From Tethya wilhelma (lineage: Eukaryota; Porifera; Demospongiae; Tethyida; Tethyidae), in NCBI GenBank assembly GCA_964030475.1, contig CAXIPT010000001.1:24255944-24319943 (forward strand): a DNA stretch of 64,000 bases, read 5' to 3'. A model generated the notes under the pieces. It saw nothing but the letters and a program-made list of their open reading frames with translations, did no database searches and was not told the DNA's origin. Position 1 is the stretch's first letter, and the number at the start of each line of letters is the position of its first letter. Below, piece after piece: positions 21,540 to 31,892 of the stretch. Made by a program: the position numbers and the translations under genes.

Positions 21540-22060
21540 AATATCAATTTACCTCACTACGTGACGTCACAAACGACCCTTTTCCGACTTCCGCCACTTT
21601 TGTAATCAGCTGGCAAAGAAACTCGTTATCTGGCTAGCTGTGTTTCGTGTACAGTGACAGAGAAGCAGACTCCTAGAAGTGAAAGTTCTCCCCTCGCTAC
21701 GCTTCTTTGTGAAAGATTGGCTTCTCTATCACGTTTCTTCATCGGATACATACGCCACTGGTAAGCCTTGTCAGCGATCTCAAAAACAGTCAGCCATACT
21801 TGTAGCGCCTGTGATTCTATCCTAGGCTAGTACTATCTAAGCTAGTTCTCTAGGCACACTTTTTGTAGCTTGCATTTTTCACAGTCCAAAGAAAAAGTAG
21901 CGTTTTAGCTCGAGGTCGCATCACTTCCGGTGACCCTCCGTTACACACACACACACACACACACGGACAAAACTTTGCTTATAATATGATATATATATGT
22001 CCTGTCACGCTTTAGGAATGCAATTAGTTCTAACGTGACGTCACGTCATTTTGGAATGCA
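21540..22060. promoter_or_regulatory. Promoter-like CpG-containing region with two CRE palindromes
   Basis: TGACGTCA (CREB/ATF consensus) occurs at 21562-21569 and again at 22036-22043. The region between is richer in CG and C than its surroundings and contains donor-like ACTGGTAAGCC near 21759 and a CA repeat at 21943-21964. No coding frame is seen next to it. It may be a non-coding first exon or a promoter, but this is inference. Confidence 0.3.
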
Positions 22061-23614
22061 ATTCTGTTCTGGTAAAGATCATTACTTAGTAGCTCAACAG
22101 GCCTGCAGGGCGCTCGCGCGTCTATGTATCATGATGCTCAGTATCTTTGGTTTTAGTGAGCAAGAGTCTGTTTTTGTGCAAGAGTAACAGCTGATAATCA
22201 TCAACAATAATTATTCTAGATCATGGCCTGCATGGCTGTTCACTGCTAGCTGCATGGCCACATTTATAGTGTATTAATGGCTGAGCAGCTATGTGCATGT
22301 ATTTCTCATTGACTGGCACAGTCAGCTAGCAGCTTGGTTACTTTGAGTACCTCAGCCTGATCAAGTGGTCTTTCGCTCTTCTAGCTCAGTGGTATATGAC
22401 AGGTGAGGAGGTCTTTTGTGCATGTCTGCATAATCTCAGTATGATTATAAAATTAAGCACAAATCACTGAGTCAGTGATTCATAACACTTAGTCTATGAT
22501 TGATTGCTCAGTGCATCATCATCTATCAGTACTGCATAAGTGGTGAATGCAAAGCTAGCGCGAGGCACTATTTTGCACAATGTGTACTCCTAGTTATAAT
22601 TATATGATAGTAACTATTGCAATGTCATGCATCCATAAAAGTGAAGTAATTGCATGCATGTAAATACTTAAGGTTCCGGGATACTGTTTGTATTTAATAT
22701 AAAAAAATGAGAAATTTTTTCGTCAAAATCAGTATCCGTTTAGTTCAAAATGGCGGAGATATGGCCATAAAATTTTTGACGTCAAACATAAGCATAGATA
22801 AAGCAATTCATCTTTGTTTTAGTGCTTTCATAGCTTGTTTTTTTATACTGACTAGGGACTGATGAAGAGTTTTTGTGAAATACTGCTTTGTAAAATGAAC
22901 AAAACACTCATACAGTGAGCAGACTCAACCTCAGCGTGAGTCGAAAATAAACACACCTCACTATAATAATTATTATTTCCCAAGCAAGTAAGCAATTTTT
23001 TTAAAACTTTTCGCTAGACCCTCCCCAATTACTGTAAGAGTTGTATTTCTGCGTGTCTGCCTTGATTCACTCCACTAAGCCTACTGTTGCAGATATTTGA
23101 TGTCAAAAAATTGCTAAATTTTGAACTCTTCACTTCAATTAGCTAAACTTGTGCCAACAACCAAATTTAGCCTAGAGTAGCATATAAATTATAGCTGAAC
23201 TAGTGTGTAAAGTCTCAACACTGTGCAATGAGCACTTTTTGCTAAATACTGAATAATGTGCAGTGTGGTCTTGTAATTATTTTGCCAGTTTCCCTGAACC
23301 TTAAGGAGACTGACATGCATGAACTAGGACAATGATAAACAATAATTATATACTTGAGGTCACATGAATAACAAGTAAAATTATGCATGCAGGATTATAA
23401 TACCAGTTACTATATTAGGTGAAAACATCATGGGACAAGCTTGGGCAAATCTTTAGGTTCTTAATTCATTCACTGGCAACACCATACATGCATGCAATTT
23501 GTACATAAAGCATACAATTGTCAACTATTGATAAAAGCTGGATAAGCAAAATTCTAGCTAGCCTACAAGGTTACAAGGCTATATGGTCACAAATTGTATG
23601 TTTGTCTGATTTTG
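22061..23614. other. Intergenic region
   Basis: No gene can be supported. A TCTAGCTCAGTGGTA stretch near 22379 resembles a tRNA A box but has no B box. Confidence 0.4.
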
Positions 23615-24284
23615 TAGCTGCCTAGTCTATATCATAGAGGTGTCGCATTTGACAATGTAGGTAACATGTACATTACAGATATAGGGATAACTATCGCATT
23701 TATGCAAAAGTTCTCATCCAATGGACAATTCGTTGAATCGACTGGAACATATACGGCAAAGGTCAATAGCAGTTTAGCCACCCACTTGGCATTATTTTAA
23801 ACCCTAAAAAGAAAAGAAAATAACTCTATGTGTGTGAACATGGCAACCACCAAGTCTAGGTACTGAACACTGATCTAACCTTTGACAGTATATCATCGGT
23901 AAAGCGGCTAAATGGTAAATTAAGGATGCTGCCATCAATAGCAAGGGGGACATATACATCACTGATCACTACAACCATCGTGTGCAGATATTCAATGGCT
24001 ATGGAGCATTCGTAAGAACTGTATCAAAATAGCAACAAGGAGAAACACTACAATATCCTTATGGCATTGCTATTGACTCAAATGATACTGTCTATGTGAG
24101 TGAAGAGCAGAAATGTTGTATAGGCAGTATAGCCATGTTTGCAGCTGATGAAGAGTACCTAGGGACATTTGGTAGCAAAGGAAAAGGAGAGGGACAGTTT
24201 GACTCTCCCTTTGGACTACACATTGACCACAATAATATGCTATATGTGTGTAATGGAAGGAATGGCTGGATTCAAATGTTTTAA
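23615..24284 (+). pseudogene. Decayed NHL copy, paralogue of 1-729
   Basis: The sequence matches the gene at the window start blade for blade but has indels near 23680, 23760, 23815 and 23895 and a nonsense codon TAG at 24028-24030 (AAAAAG in the relative). The last 62 codons (24096-24284) are open. AATAAA at 24291-24296 and the 3' flank are also shared, so gene and flank were duplicated together. Confidence 0.8.
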
Positions 24285-24925
24285 CTCTACAATAAATAGC
24301 TATTAATTTTTATGATCATGGTTTGATTCAATTTCCTAAAAACAATGCTGCATACTGAAGTGTATATTTTGGAGCACACATTTACAATTATAAAAAATCA
24401 AAGTTGAGTAAAAAAAATATCACTGTTCAATAATGACTTCCATGATGTATACTAACAACAGATGGAAGTATACTGCATAATTATACATGATAACATGAAC
24501 TATATATATATCTTCTGCATTGGTAAATAAAGTACATGCCTTCTGTTTGGATGTATAATATGAATGGTAAATTTCAGTGATTGGCTTATGTACACATGCA
24601 CACGTACACACACAAACAAATTTCATTAGTATCATCTCATTCTTACATAATATTATGTACATTTTATCTATAATAATTATTAAAATGTATACGCAATAGT
24701 ATAGCGAATGAAGAAAGTATAATTTTATAGGACTTGAATGAAATTGTATGCATGTGTCTCGAGTCATGAAACTAACAATAGCTATATAGAGCATTAACAA
24801 TGCAATGTTTCCATAGTTACAGAGATCTATGTTCAGGAATCTTAACCATAATATTATAAATATTCATGACATTGACATAGACTAATTAAACAGAGTAAAT
24901 TAATTCATAGAAAAACAACTTATTG
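24285..24925. other. Intergenic region, duplicate of 730-1380
   Basis: Non-coding spacer with high similarity to 730-1380. No gene is seen. Confidence 0.6.
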
Positions 24926-24985
24926 TGATTGGTCAGTGACTAGAGTCATCACTGCATGCATGCATGTGACAGTCATGATTATTGG
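24900..24985 (+). promoter_or_regulatory. Shared upstream module with inverted CCAAT box (TRIM-NHL gene 2)
   Basis: TTCATAGAAAAACAACTT, TGATTGGTCAGTGAC at 24926 and CATGTGACAGTCATGA lie 264 bp before ATG 25190, in the same order as upstream of 1611. Confidence 0.5.
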
Positions 24986-25189
24986 AAGTAGATTAAGATT
25001 CACACAATCCTATACATGCATGCAGAACAAGAAAAATTTCCAAATACACTGAAGAGGTCACAGACGTTTTTTGTGAAGCAAGTGATTTTTTAAAAAATCG
25101 ACTCGGTATACACAATTGCTGTATTGTAATTTAATCATATTATTCTGAATTAAAGTAAATGCAGTACCCCAACTGATTTTGAAACTAGA

Positions 25190-27442
25190 ATGGCTGAGAA
25201 GGTGACATCAAAGGAAGCTCTAGATAAAATGAACAAAAAACTCGAGTGTACAATCTGTTTCAGTGATTACACTGACCCCAAACTGCTCCCTTGTTTCCAT
25301 GTCTTCTGTCAGAAATGTCTGCAGCCACTAGTGAAACAAGATCGTGACTGTCTCTATCTACAATGTCCAATCTGTCGTCACTCAACAAACCTGCCTCCCA
25401 AAGGAGTGGCTGGGCTGCAATCTGACTTCCACATCGAGCACTTGTTTGAAATACGAGACACTTTTGAGAAGGCAAGTCAAACAAAAACAACGAAATGTGA
25501 AAAATGTAAGGAAGACAATGCCACAGGATTCTGTCGTGACTGTGGGAAGTTTATTTGCAAGGATTGCACTTTGCTACACCAAAAATGGGAAGACTACCAG
25601 GGTCATGTGATTGTATCTCTTGAAGAGGTCCAAACAGAAGCATCAAATCTTGTCTCACTGAAAAAGCCTGTTAGTTATTGTCCAAAACACCCAGAAGGTG
25701 TTCTAAAGATTTTCTGTGACCCCTGCTCTGAGCTTATCTGCAATGATTGCATCATAAAGCTCCACCACGGACATGACTATGATCTTGTATCTGATCTCTT
25801 TCCCAAACACAAAGATGAGATTGTAGCTCATCTACAGCCAGTCAAGGAGAAACTCTTTACAGTCAACAAAGCTCTTCAAGAATTTGAAGAGAAAGCAAGA
25901 GAAATTGAAGAGCAGAAGACAACTATTAAAACTGAAATCCACAAGGAAATTAACTCACTACAACAGCTTCTTGAACAAAGACGAACTGAACTCATTAGTA
26001 AAGTGGACCACCTCACACAATTGAAGCTGAAAGCCCTGGCCACACAGAGAGATCAGGTGGAGCTAGTCCAAGTGAAGCTAAGCAGCTGTGTGGATTATGT
26101 TGAAGGAGGTCTGAAAACAGGCACAGAGGGAGAAGTGCTTGTCATGAAGGCTCCTGTGATGAAACGAATTGAGCAAATCACAACCGACTTCAAACAAGCT
26201 ACCTTGCAACTAGAAGAAGAGGCCAACTTGGAACTGATTGATACCAACAAACAAGACCTTCGACAAGCATGCAAGGAGTTTGGAGATGTTGCCATGCCAG
26301 TCAGTCCTGAGAAGAGCTATGCTAGAGGAGAGGGTCTGAAAAGAGCCACAGTTGGAGAACAGGAAGTCGTTGTGGTTACTACAATGAGTACTACAAATAG
26401 AGAGTACACACACAAAACCAACCTCACAGCTGAGATGGTCCACTGCAAGAGTGGAGCCATAACACAATGTAGTGTACAAAGGCAGAAAGAAAGTGAGTAC
26501 AACATCTCCTACCAGCCTACAAAAAGGGGCAAGCATCAGCTAACAGTCAGAGTGAAAGGAAGAGAAATAAAAGACAGTCCATTTACTGTAGCAGTTACAT
26601 CATCACCACAGAGTCTTGGACGACCAGTCAGAGTGATTGGAAACCTGAAAGGACCATACTTTGTAACTACTAACAATCAAAATGAGATAATAGTAACAGA
26701 TGAAAGTTCTCACTGTGTCTCTGTGTTCAGTCCTGAGGGGCTACAGATCCACTCATTTGGAAGTAAAGGAACAAATCGAGGTCAATTCTTATATCCTACT
26801 GGTGTTGCTGTTGATAATGGTGGTAACATATATATAGCAGATAGCAACAGTCATCGGATTCAAAAGTTTACATTTGATGGGAAATTCATTTGCCCAGTTG
26901 GAACATATGGCTGTGGTCAACTACAGCTCAATTTTCCAATGGGATTATCTATCCATCCCCAAACAAAACGAATCTATATTTGTGACCAGGGCAATCATCG
27001 TATTCAAGTCCTGAACCCTGACCTGACCTTCCACAGTACCATTGGCAGAGAGGGAACAGGGAATGGTGAATTCAAAAACACAAAAGACATTGCTTTCAAT
27101 AGCAAAGGAGACATCTATGTTACTGATCACGATAACCATCGCATACAGGTATTCAATCAAGATGGGACGTTCTTACAAACACTATCAACGAAACAACATG
27201 CCGGAGAAGCACTGCAAAGTCCACATGGTATAGCCATAGACTCTAATGATACTGTCTATGTGAGTGAACAGGATAGACAATGTATCAGTGTGTTCACTGC
27301 TGAAGGAGAATACCACACATCATTTGGTGGTAGGGGAGAAGCAGAAGGACCATTTGATTGGCCTACTGGACTACACATTGACAAGAATGACTCTCTTTTT
27401 GTGTGTGATACCAACAACGGTCAAGTCCAGATATTTAGCTAA
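25190..27442 (+). CDS. TRIM-NHL protein, second full copy
   Basis: This encodes 750 residues from ATG 25190 and has the same domain order as 1611-3860: RING (CTICFSDY...CPICRH), B-box 1 (CEKCKEDNATGFCRDCGKF), B-box 2 (CPKHPEGVLKIFCDPC), coiled coil, filamin (SPEKSYARGEGLKRATVGEQ) and six NHL blades. The RING to coiled-coil part is nearly identical to the first gene, while the NHL part has diverged more. That pattern fits selection or gene conversion acting unevenly along the gene. The protein ends in a serine after QIF, one residue longer than the others. It is a probable E3 ubiquitin ligase with a partner-binding propeller. It lies in the duplicated copy of the 1-3860 block. Confidence 0.9.
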   Translation: MAEKVTSKEALDKMNKKLECTICFSDYTDPKLLPCFHVFCQKCLQPLVKQDRDCLYLQCPICRHSTNLPPKGVAGLQSDFHIEHLFEIRDTFEKASQTKTTKCEKCKEDNATGFCRDCGKFICKDCTLLHQKWEDYQGHVIVSLEEVQTEASNLVSLKKPVSYCPKHPEGVLKIFCDPCSELICNDCIIKLHHGHDYDLVSDLFPKHKDEIVAHLQPVKEKLFTVNKALQEFEEKAREIEEQKTTIKTEIHKEINSLQQLLEQRRTELISKVDHLTQLKLKALATQRDQVELVQVKLSSCVDYVEGGLKTGTEGEVLVMKAPVMKRIEQITTDFKQATLQLEEEANLELIDTNKQDLRQACKEFGDVAMPVSPEKSYARGEGLKRATVGEQEVVVVTTMSTTNREYTHKTNLTAEMVHCKSGAITQCSVQRQKESEYNISYQPTKRGKHQLTVRVKGREIKDSPFTVAVTSSPQSLGRPVRVIGNLKGPYFVTTNNQNEIIVTDESSHCVSVFSPEGLQIHSFGSKGTNRGQFLYPTGVAVDNGGNIYIADSNSHRIQKFTFDGKFICPVGTYGCGQLQLNFPMGLSIHPQTKRIYICDQGNHRIQVLNPDLTFHSTIGREGTGNGEFKNTKDIAFNSKGDIYVTDHDNHRIQVFNQDGTFLQTLSTKQHAGEALQSPHGIAIDSNDTVYVSEQDRQCISVFTAEGEYHTSFGGRGEAEGPFDWPTGLHIDKNDSLFVCDTNNGQVQIFS

Positions 27443-28102
27443 CATTCGTATTGCTGTGCTAACACATACACATACACATATACATAAATGACGTCCATGG
27501 TACTATTAACAGGCCTCTTTTATAATTTGACAGTGTTGTATTTTATAATAATCATGTGACTTGAGAAACAATTCAAGCCCAAGTTGCAACCGTATGGGTT
27601 ACAACTTATTATAACTACAATTTAGCTTATCTGAATACTACTAATTTCAGGTATAAAATTGTTAATTTTTTTTTCAAGGATTAACATACTGAGCAGGAAG
27701 TTGAGATTTGAGTTGGTCCATGTTAACTATACAGCTATTATCTGTGCATCCAGGAATGTTCATTACTGTAATTATCACATGTGATGAAATTCATTAGAAA
27801 ACAAACAGTCTGTGATTGGCCAATGATGTACATGCAAGCAACAGACATGATCATGACCAAATATAGATTGAGAGCAGTAAAATTGAGCAGCGCAATTAAG
27901 CATAGTCTAAGAGCATGGCTTATTGTGCCACAAAACTTAGCCTACAGTATATCAGGCAAATGGCATTGAAGAGGGCATACATACATGTATGTAAACCCAG
28001 CAGCTCTGTTATAGAAGCATATAAGTAACAAGAAACATTGTACACACACATTGAATCATTGACTTACAAAAGGCTTATAGCAAGTGTGTAAAACCAAAAT
28101 CC
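27443..28102. other. Intergenic region with CCAAT module
   Basis: No gene is seen. TGATTGGCCAATGATG at 27813 with an upstream TTCATTAGAAAACAAAC block is a further copy of the shared module, here 290 bp before the miniature relic at 28103. Confidence 0.45.
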
Positions 28103-28174
28103 ATGGCTGAGAAGATGACACCTAAGGAAGCTCAAGAAGAGGCCAACTTGGAACTGATTGCCAGGCAACAATAA
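28103..28174 (+). pseudogene. Miniature TRIM-NHL relic with internal deletion
   Basis: A 23-codon frame starts MAEKMTPKEAQ, the family N terminus, and passes directly into EEANLELIA, which belongs to the end of the coiled-coil region about 340 residues downstream in full genes. Everything between is deleted in frame. A stop TAA follows. Similarity continues a short way past the stop (CAAGACCTTCAA block). Confidence 0.65.
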
Positions 28175-28788
28175 GCAAGACCTTCAAGAAGTGTGCATGG
28201 TTGCGTTTTTTTTGTTTTTTTTCTGACTGGCCCATTGTATTGCAAAATCAGTAATTGGGGTACATACACTTGAGCTGTGATAGTAAAAAATCAACTTTGA
28301 TTTGACCATATTCGTATATATATATGTACTACCTGTGTGTATGCCGGTTTGTAGTGAATGAATAATCATCACTATCTATCAGTATCAAACCATTAACAAT
28401 GTGTTTCCATAGTAACATGCAGACATCTATGTGCAGGAATCTGTTCACCATACAAAAATTCATGACATGGACCTATATTCAAGCATGCAGAGTGAGTAAA
28501 AATCCCAGAAAAACCAACTGATTCTGATTGGTCAATGATGACAATCATCACTACAAATCATGTGACAGCCAAACTCATGACCAAATATAGCTTGGAAGGT
28601 GCAAAAATTACTGAAAAACTCAATCTGTAGAACTAGAAACGCTTCTATGCTTGTATCGAAGAGATCACAGCTTTAGTCCTGAAGTCTTTGTGAAGCAAGT
28701 AAAGAACATTATACACAGACTCATCATCAAGGTATCTTACATATTCTGAAAAAAGTGGGTGTAGTAAACAAAATATTTCTAAACTGCA
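28175..28788. promoter_or_regulatory. Intergenic region; shared upstream module near 28505-28590
   Basis: AGAAAAACCAACTGATTC, TGATTGGTCAATGATG at 28525 and CATGTGACAGCC lie 264 bp before ATG 28789, matching the modules at 1345 and 24900. The remainder shows nothing recognisable. Confidence 0.45.
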
Positions 28789-31026
28789 ATGGCTGAGAAG
28801 GTGACATCAAAGGAAGCTCTTGAGAAGATGAACAAGAAGCTTGAGTGTACGATCTGTCTCACTGATTACACTGACCCCAAACTGCTCCCTTGTTTCCATG
28901 TCTTCTGTCAGAAATGTCTGCAGCCACTAGTGATCCAAGATCGTGATGGTCTCTCCCTACAATGTCCAATCTGTCGTCACTCAACAAAACTGCCACTCAA
29001 AGGAGTGGCTGGACTGCAATCTGACTTCCACGTGGAGCACCTGTTTGAAATACGAGATGCCTTTGAGAAGGCAAGCCAAACAGGTAACACGAAATGCGAA
29101 AAATGCGAGGAAGACAATGCCACAGGATTCTGTCGTGACTGTGGTGCCTTCATTTGCAAAGCTTGTTCTGAATTTCACAAAAAATGGAAAGACTTTAAAG
29201 GTCATGAGGTTGTATCTCTTGAAGAAGTTCACACTGAAACATCAAAAATTGTCTCACTGAAAAGGCCAGTCTTATACTGCCCAAGACATCCAAAAAAAAA
29301 GCTTAAGATTTTCTGTGAGACTTGTTCTGAGCTCATCTGCAATGACTGTACAATAGGACTTCACCCACGACCAGAACACAGCTACCATTTGGTTAGTGAT
29401 GTCTTTCCCAAACACAAAGATGAGATTGTAGCTAGTCTACAGCCAGTCAAGGAGCAACTGTCTACTGTCAGTAAAGCCCTTCAAGCCTTTGAAGTGAGAG
29501 CAAGAGAAATTGAAGAGCAGAAGATGGCCACTGAAGTTGACATCCACAAGGAAATCAACTCACTACAAGAGCTTCTTGGACAAAGACGAATTGAACTCAT
29601 TACTAAAGTGGACCACCTCACACAATTGAAGCTGAAAGCCCTAGCCACACAGAGAGATCAGGTGGAGCTAGTCCAAGTGAAGCTAAGCAGCTGTGTGGAT
29701 TATGTTGAAGGAGGTCTGAAAACAGGCACAGAGGGAGAAGTGCTTGCCATGAAGGCTCCTGTGATGAAACGAATTGAGCAGATCACAACTGATTTCAAAC
29801 CAGCTACCTTGCAACCAGAAGAAGAGGCCAACTTGGATCTGATTGCCACTAACAAACAAGAACTTCGACAAGCATGTAAGGAGTTTGGAGATGTTGGTGT
29901 ATATGTGGTGAGTCCTGAGAAGAGCTATGCTAGAGGAGAGGGTCTGAAAAAAGCCACAGTTGGAAAACAGGAAGTTGTTGTGGTTACTACAATGAATAGA
30001 CACCAAACCAACCTCACAGCTAAGATGGTCCACTGCAAGAGTGGATCCATAACACACACTGAAGTACAGTATCAACAAAACAGTGAATACAAGATCACCT
30101 ACAAACCTAAAAGGAGGGGGAAACATCAATTGAGTGTTAAAGTCAATGGAAGTGAGATAAAGGACAGTCCATTTACAATAGCAGTTACATCATCACTACA
30201 GAGTTTTGGACGACCAGTCAAAGTGATTGGAAATCTGAAAGGACCTTATTCTCTAGCTAAAAACAACTATAATCAGATGATAGTTTCAGAATATAATTCT
30301 GACTGTGTCTCTGTGTTAAGTCCTGAGGGGGAGAAGATCCACTCATTTGGAAGTAGAGGATCAAATGACGGACAATTTACTGGTCCTATTGGTGTCACAA
30401 TTGACAAGTTTGGACACATTTGTGTAGTGGATTATTGCAATCATTGTCTTCAAAAATTTACGTCAGTAGGCAACTTTGTTCAATCTGTTGGAACACGTGG
30501 CAGTGGTGTCCTACAGTTTGAATATCCCGTAGGAGTATTTTTCAATGAAAAAAATGATAAATATTATGTTTGTGACCAGTTCAATCATCGTATTCAAGTG
30601 CTAAACACTAATTTAACTTATCACAGTACAGTTGGTAAGAAAGGAACTGGGAATGGTGAATTTCAAAATCCATTAGATATCGCATCAAATAATAAAGGAG
30701 AGCTCTATGTTACTGATTGTGAAAACCATCGTGTACAGATATTAAATCAAGATGGAACATTCTTAAGAACATTATCAAACAAACAACAAGGAGAAACACT
30801 ACAATATCCATTTGGTATAGCCATAGACTCTAATGATACTGTCTATGTGAGTGAACGGGACAAGTGTTGTATCAGTGTGTTCACTGCTGAAGGAGAATAC
30901 CTCACATCATTTGGTGAAAAGGGAGAAGCGGAGGGACAGTTTAAACACCCTCGTGGACTACACATTGACAGAAATGACTCTCTTTTTGTGTGTGATAGAG
31001 ACAATGGTCGAATCCAAATATTCTGA
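28789..31026 (+). CDS. TRIM-NHL protein, third full copy
   Basis: This encodes 745 residues from ATG 28789 (MAEKVTSKEALEKMNKK). RING is CTICLTDY...CFHVFCQKC...CPICRH. B-box 1 is CEKCEEDNATGFCRDCGAF. B-box 2 is CPRHPKKKLKIFCETCSELICNDCTIGLHPRPEH, which is closer to the B-box 2 of the acidic-tail TRIMs than to the two other NHL genes. Coiled coil, filamin (with a short deletion after VVVVTTM) and NHL blades follow. The mixture of features looks like exchange between sub-types. This gene is also the closest relative of the broken copy at 3993-5647. It is a probable E3 ligase. Confidence 0.9.
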   Translation: MAEKVTSKEALEKMNKKLECTICLTDYTDPKLLPCFHVFCQKCLQPLVIQDRDGLSLQCPICRHSTKLPLKGVAGLQSDFHVEHLFEIRDAFEKASQTGNTKCEKCEEDNATGFCRDCGAFICKACSEFHKKWKDFKGHEVVSLEEVHTETSKIVSLKRPVLYCPRHPKKKLKIFCETCSELICNDCTIGLHPRPEHSYHLVSDVFPKHKDEIVASLQPVKEQLSTVSKALQAFEVRAREIEEQKMATEVDIHKEINSLQELLGQRRIELITKVDHLTQLKLKALATQRDQVELVQVKLSSCVDYVEGGLKTGTEGEVLAMKAPVMKRIEQITTDFKPATLQPEEEANLDLIATNKQELRQACKEFGDVGVYVVSPEKSYARGEGLKKATVGKQEVVVVTTMNRHQTNLTAKMVHCKSGSITHTEVQYQQNSEYKITYKPKRRGKHQLSVKVNGSEIKDSPFTIAVTSSLQSFGRPVKVIGNLKGPYSLAKNNYNQMIVSEYNSDCVSVLSPEGEKIHSFGSRGSNDGQFTGPIGVTIDKFGHICVVDYCNHCLQKFTSVGNFVQSVGTRGSGVLQFEYPVGVFFNEKNDKYYVCDQFNHRIQVLNTNLTYHSTVGKKGTGNGEFQNPLDIASNNKGELYVTDCENHRVQILNQDGTFLRTLSNKQQGETLQYPFGIAIDSNDTVYVSERDKCCISVFTAEGEYLTSFGEKGEAEGQFKHPRGLHIDRNDSLFVCDRDNGRIQIF

Positions 31027-31892
31027 AAGTATAAAATACTTCAAGACCTATATATACACACATCTTGTATATTCAAAATATATCTGAATCTTTATTGCAA
31101 CCCACATTAGAATTAGAAATGGGGCGCAGGCCTCAGTGCAATATCTCTGTGGGTTGTGCAAGTACTAAGCCTTATTTCATGACTATTGGCTAGCTGGTAA
31201 CAATAGAATTTTATCAGACCCTTAAAAAATGCAGCTGCAATGGAAATATCTTAGTTAATACTTACAAATAATGAATTAAAGGAGAGAGGTATTATTATCC
31301 AAATTAGTTATTGCATTAAACTAACTTCATACCTAGCATGGGTGAGAGATTAACACTATCTTGTACAAACAACAGAAAGTCCATTATGATACAACTATAC
31401 AGTACATTCATTACCTAAACATTATTCTGAAAAGAGGCCAGTTGCTAATTTATAATATTTGAAAAGAAGTCATGTAGTTGCACTGTATGTGACATGAGTA
31501 AAGATTACAATGAAATTCATAGAAAAACCAAACTGCACATGATTGGTCAATGAACTGAGTCACTATAGAGTGCATGTGACAACCATGAACATGACTAAAT
31601 ATGGCATAAAGCACACACAGAAATAAAACTAGCTATACATTACACAGTGTATGCCATAAATGTGTCTGTCACAGGTTGTATCTATTGAAGAGGTGTGGAC
31701 ACCGATTTTAAAGTCTCAGTTTGTCAGCTCTCCTATATATATATTGAGGTAAATGCATTCTATACAACATTATAATATGTACACGCACACACCTGGTTTA
31801 GCTAAAATGAACCTTACAGTTTTTGATCCTGAAACTAGGCTATAATGGTTCTACTTTATAGATCTACTTTTTGAACTGTGTGTGTATAATTT
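31027..31892. other. Intergenic region with TRIM relic and CCAAT module
   Basis: TTCATAGAAAAACCAAACT, TGATTGGTCAATGA at 31540 and CATGTGACAACCATGA form the shared upstream module. A short match to the B-box 1 end (CAGGTTGTATCTATTGAAGAGGT type) near 31672-31693 shows that a full TRIM gene once stood here and lost its RING, B-boxes and most of its coiled coil. Confidence 0.5.

Noticed and set aside
22375..22400. Possible tRNA gene (TAGCTCAGTGGTA)
   Set aside because: There is no B box, no acceptor stem and no anticodon arm downstream.
25100..25190. 5' UTR intron of the TRIM-NHL gene ending at TGCAG before TACCCC
   Set aside because: The other copy lacks the about 36-bp insertion, and no good donor is found. 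The evidence is too weak.
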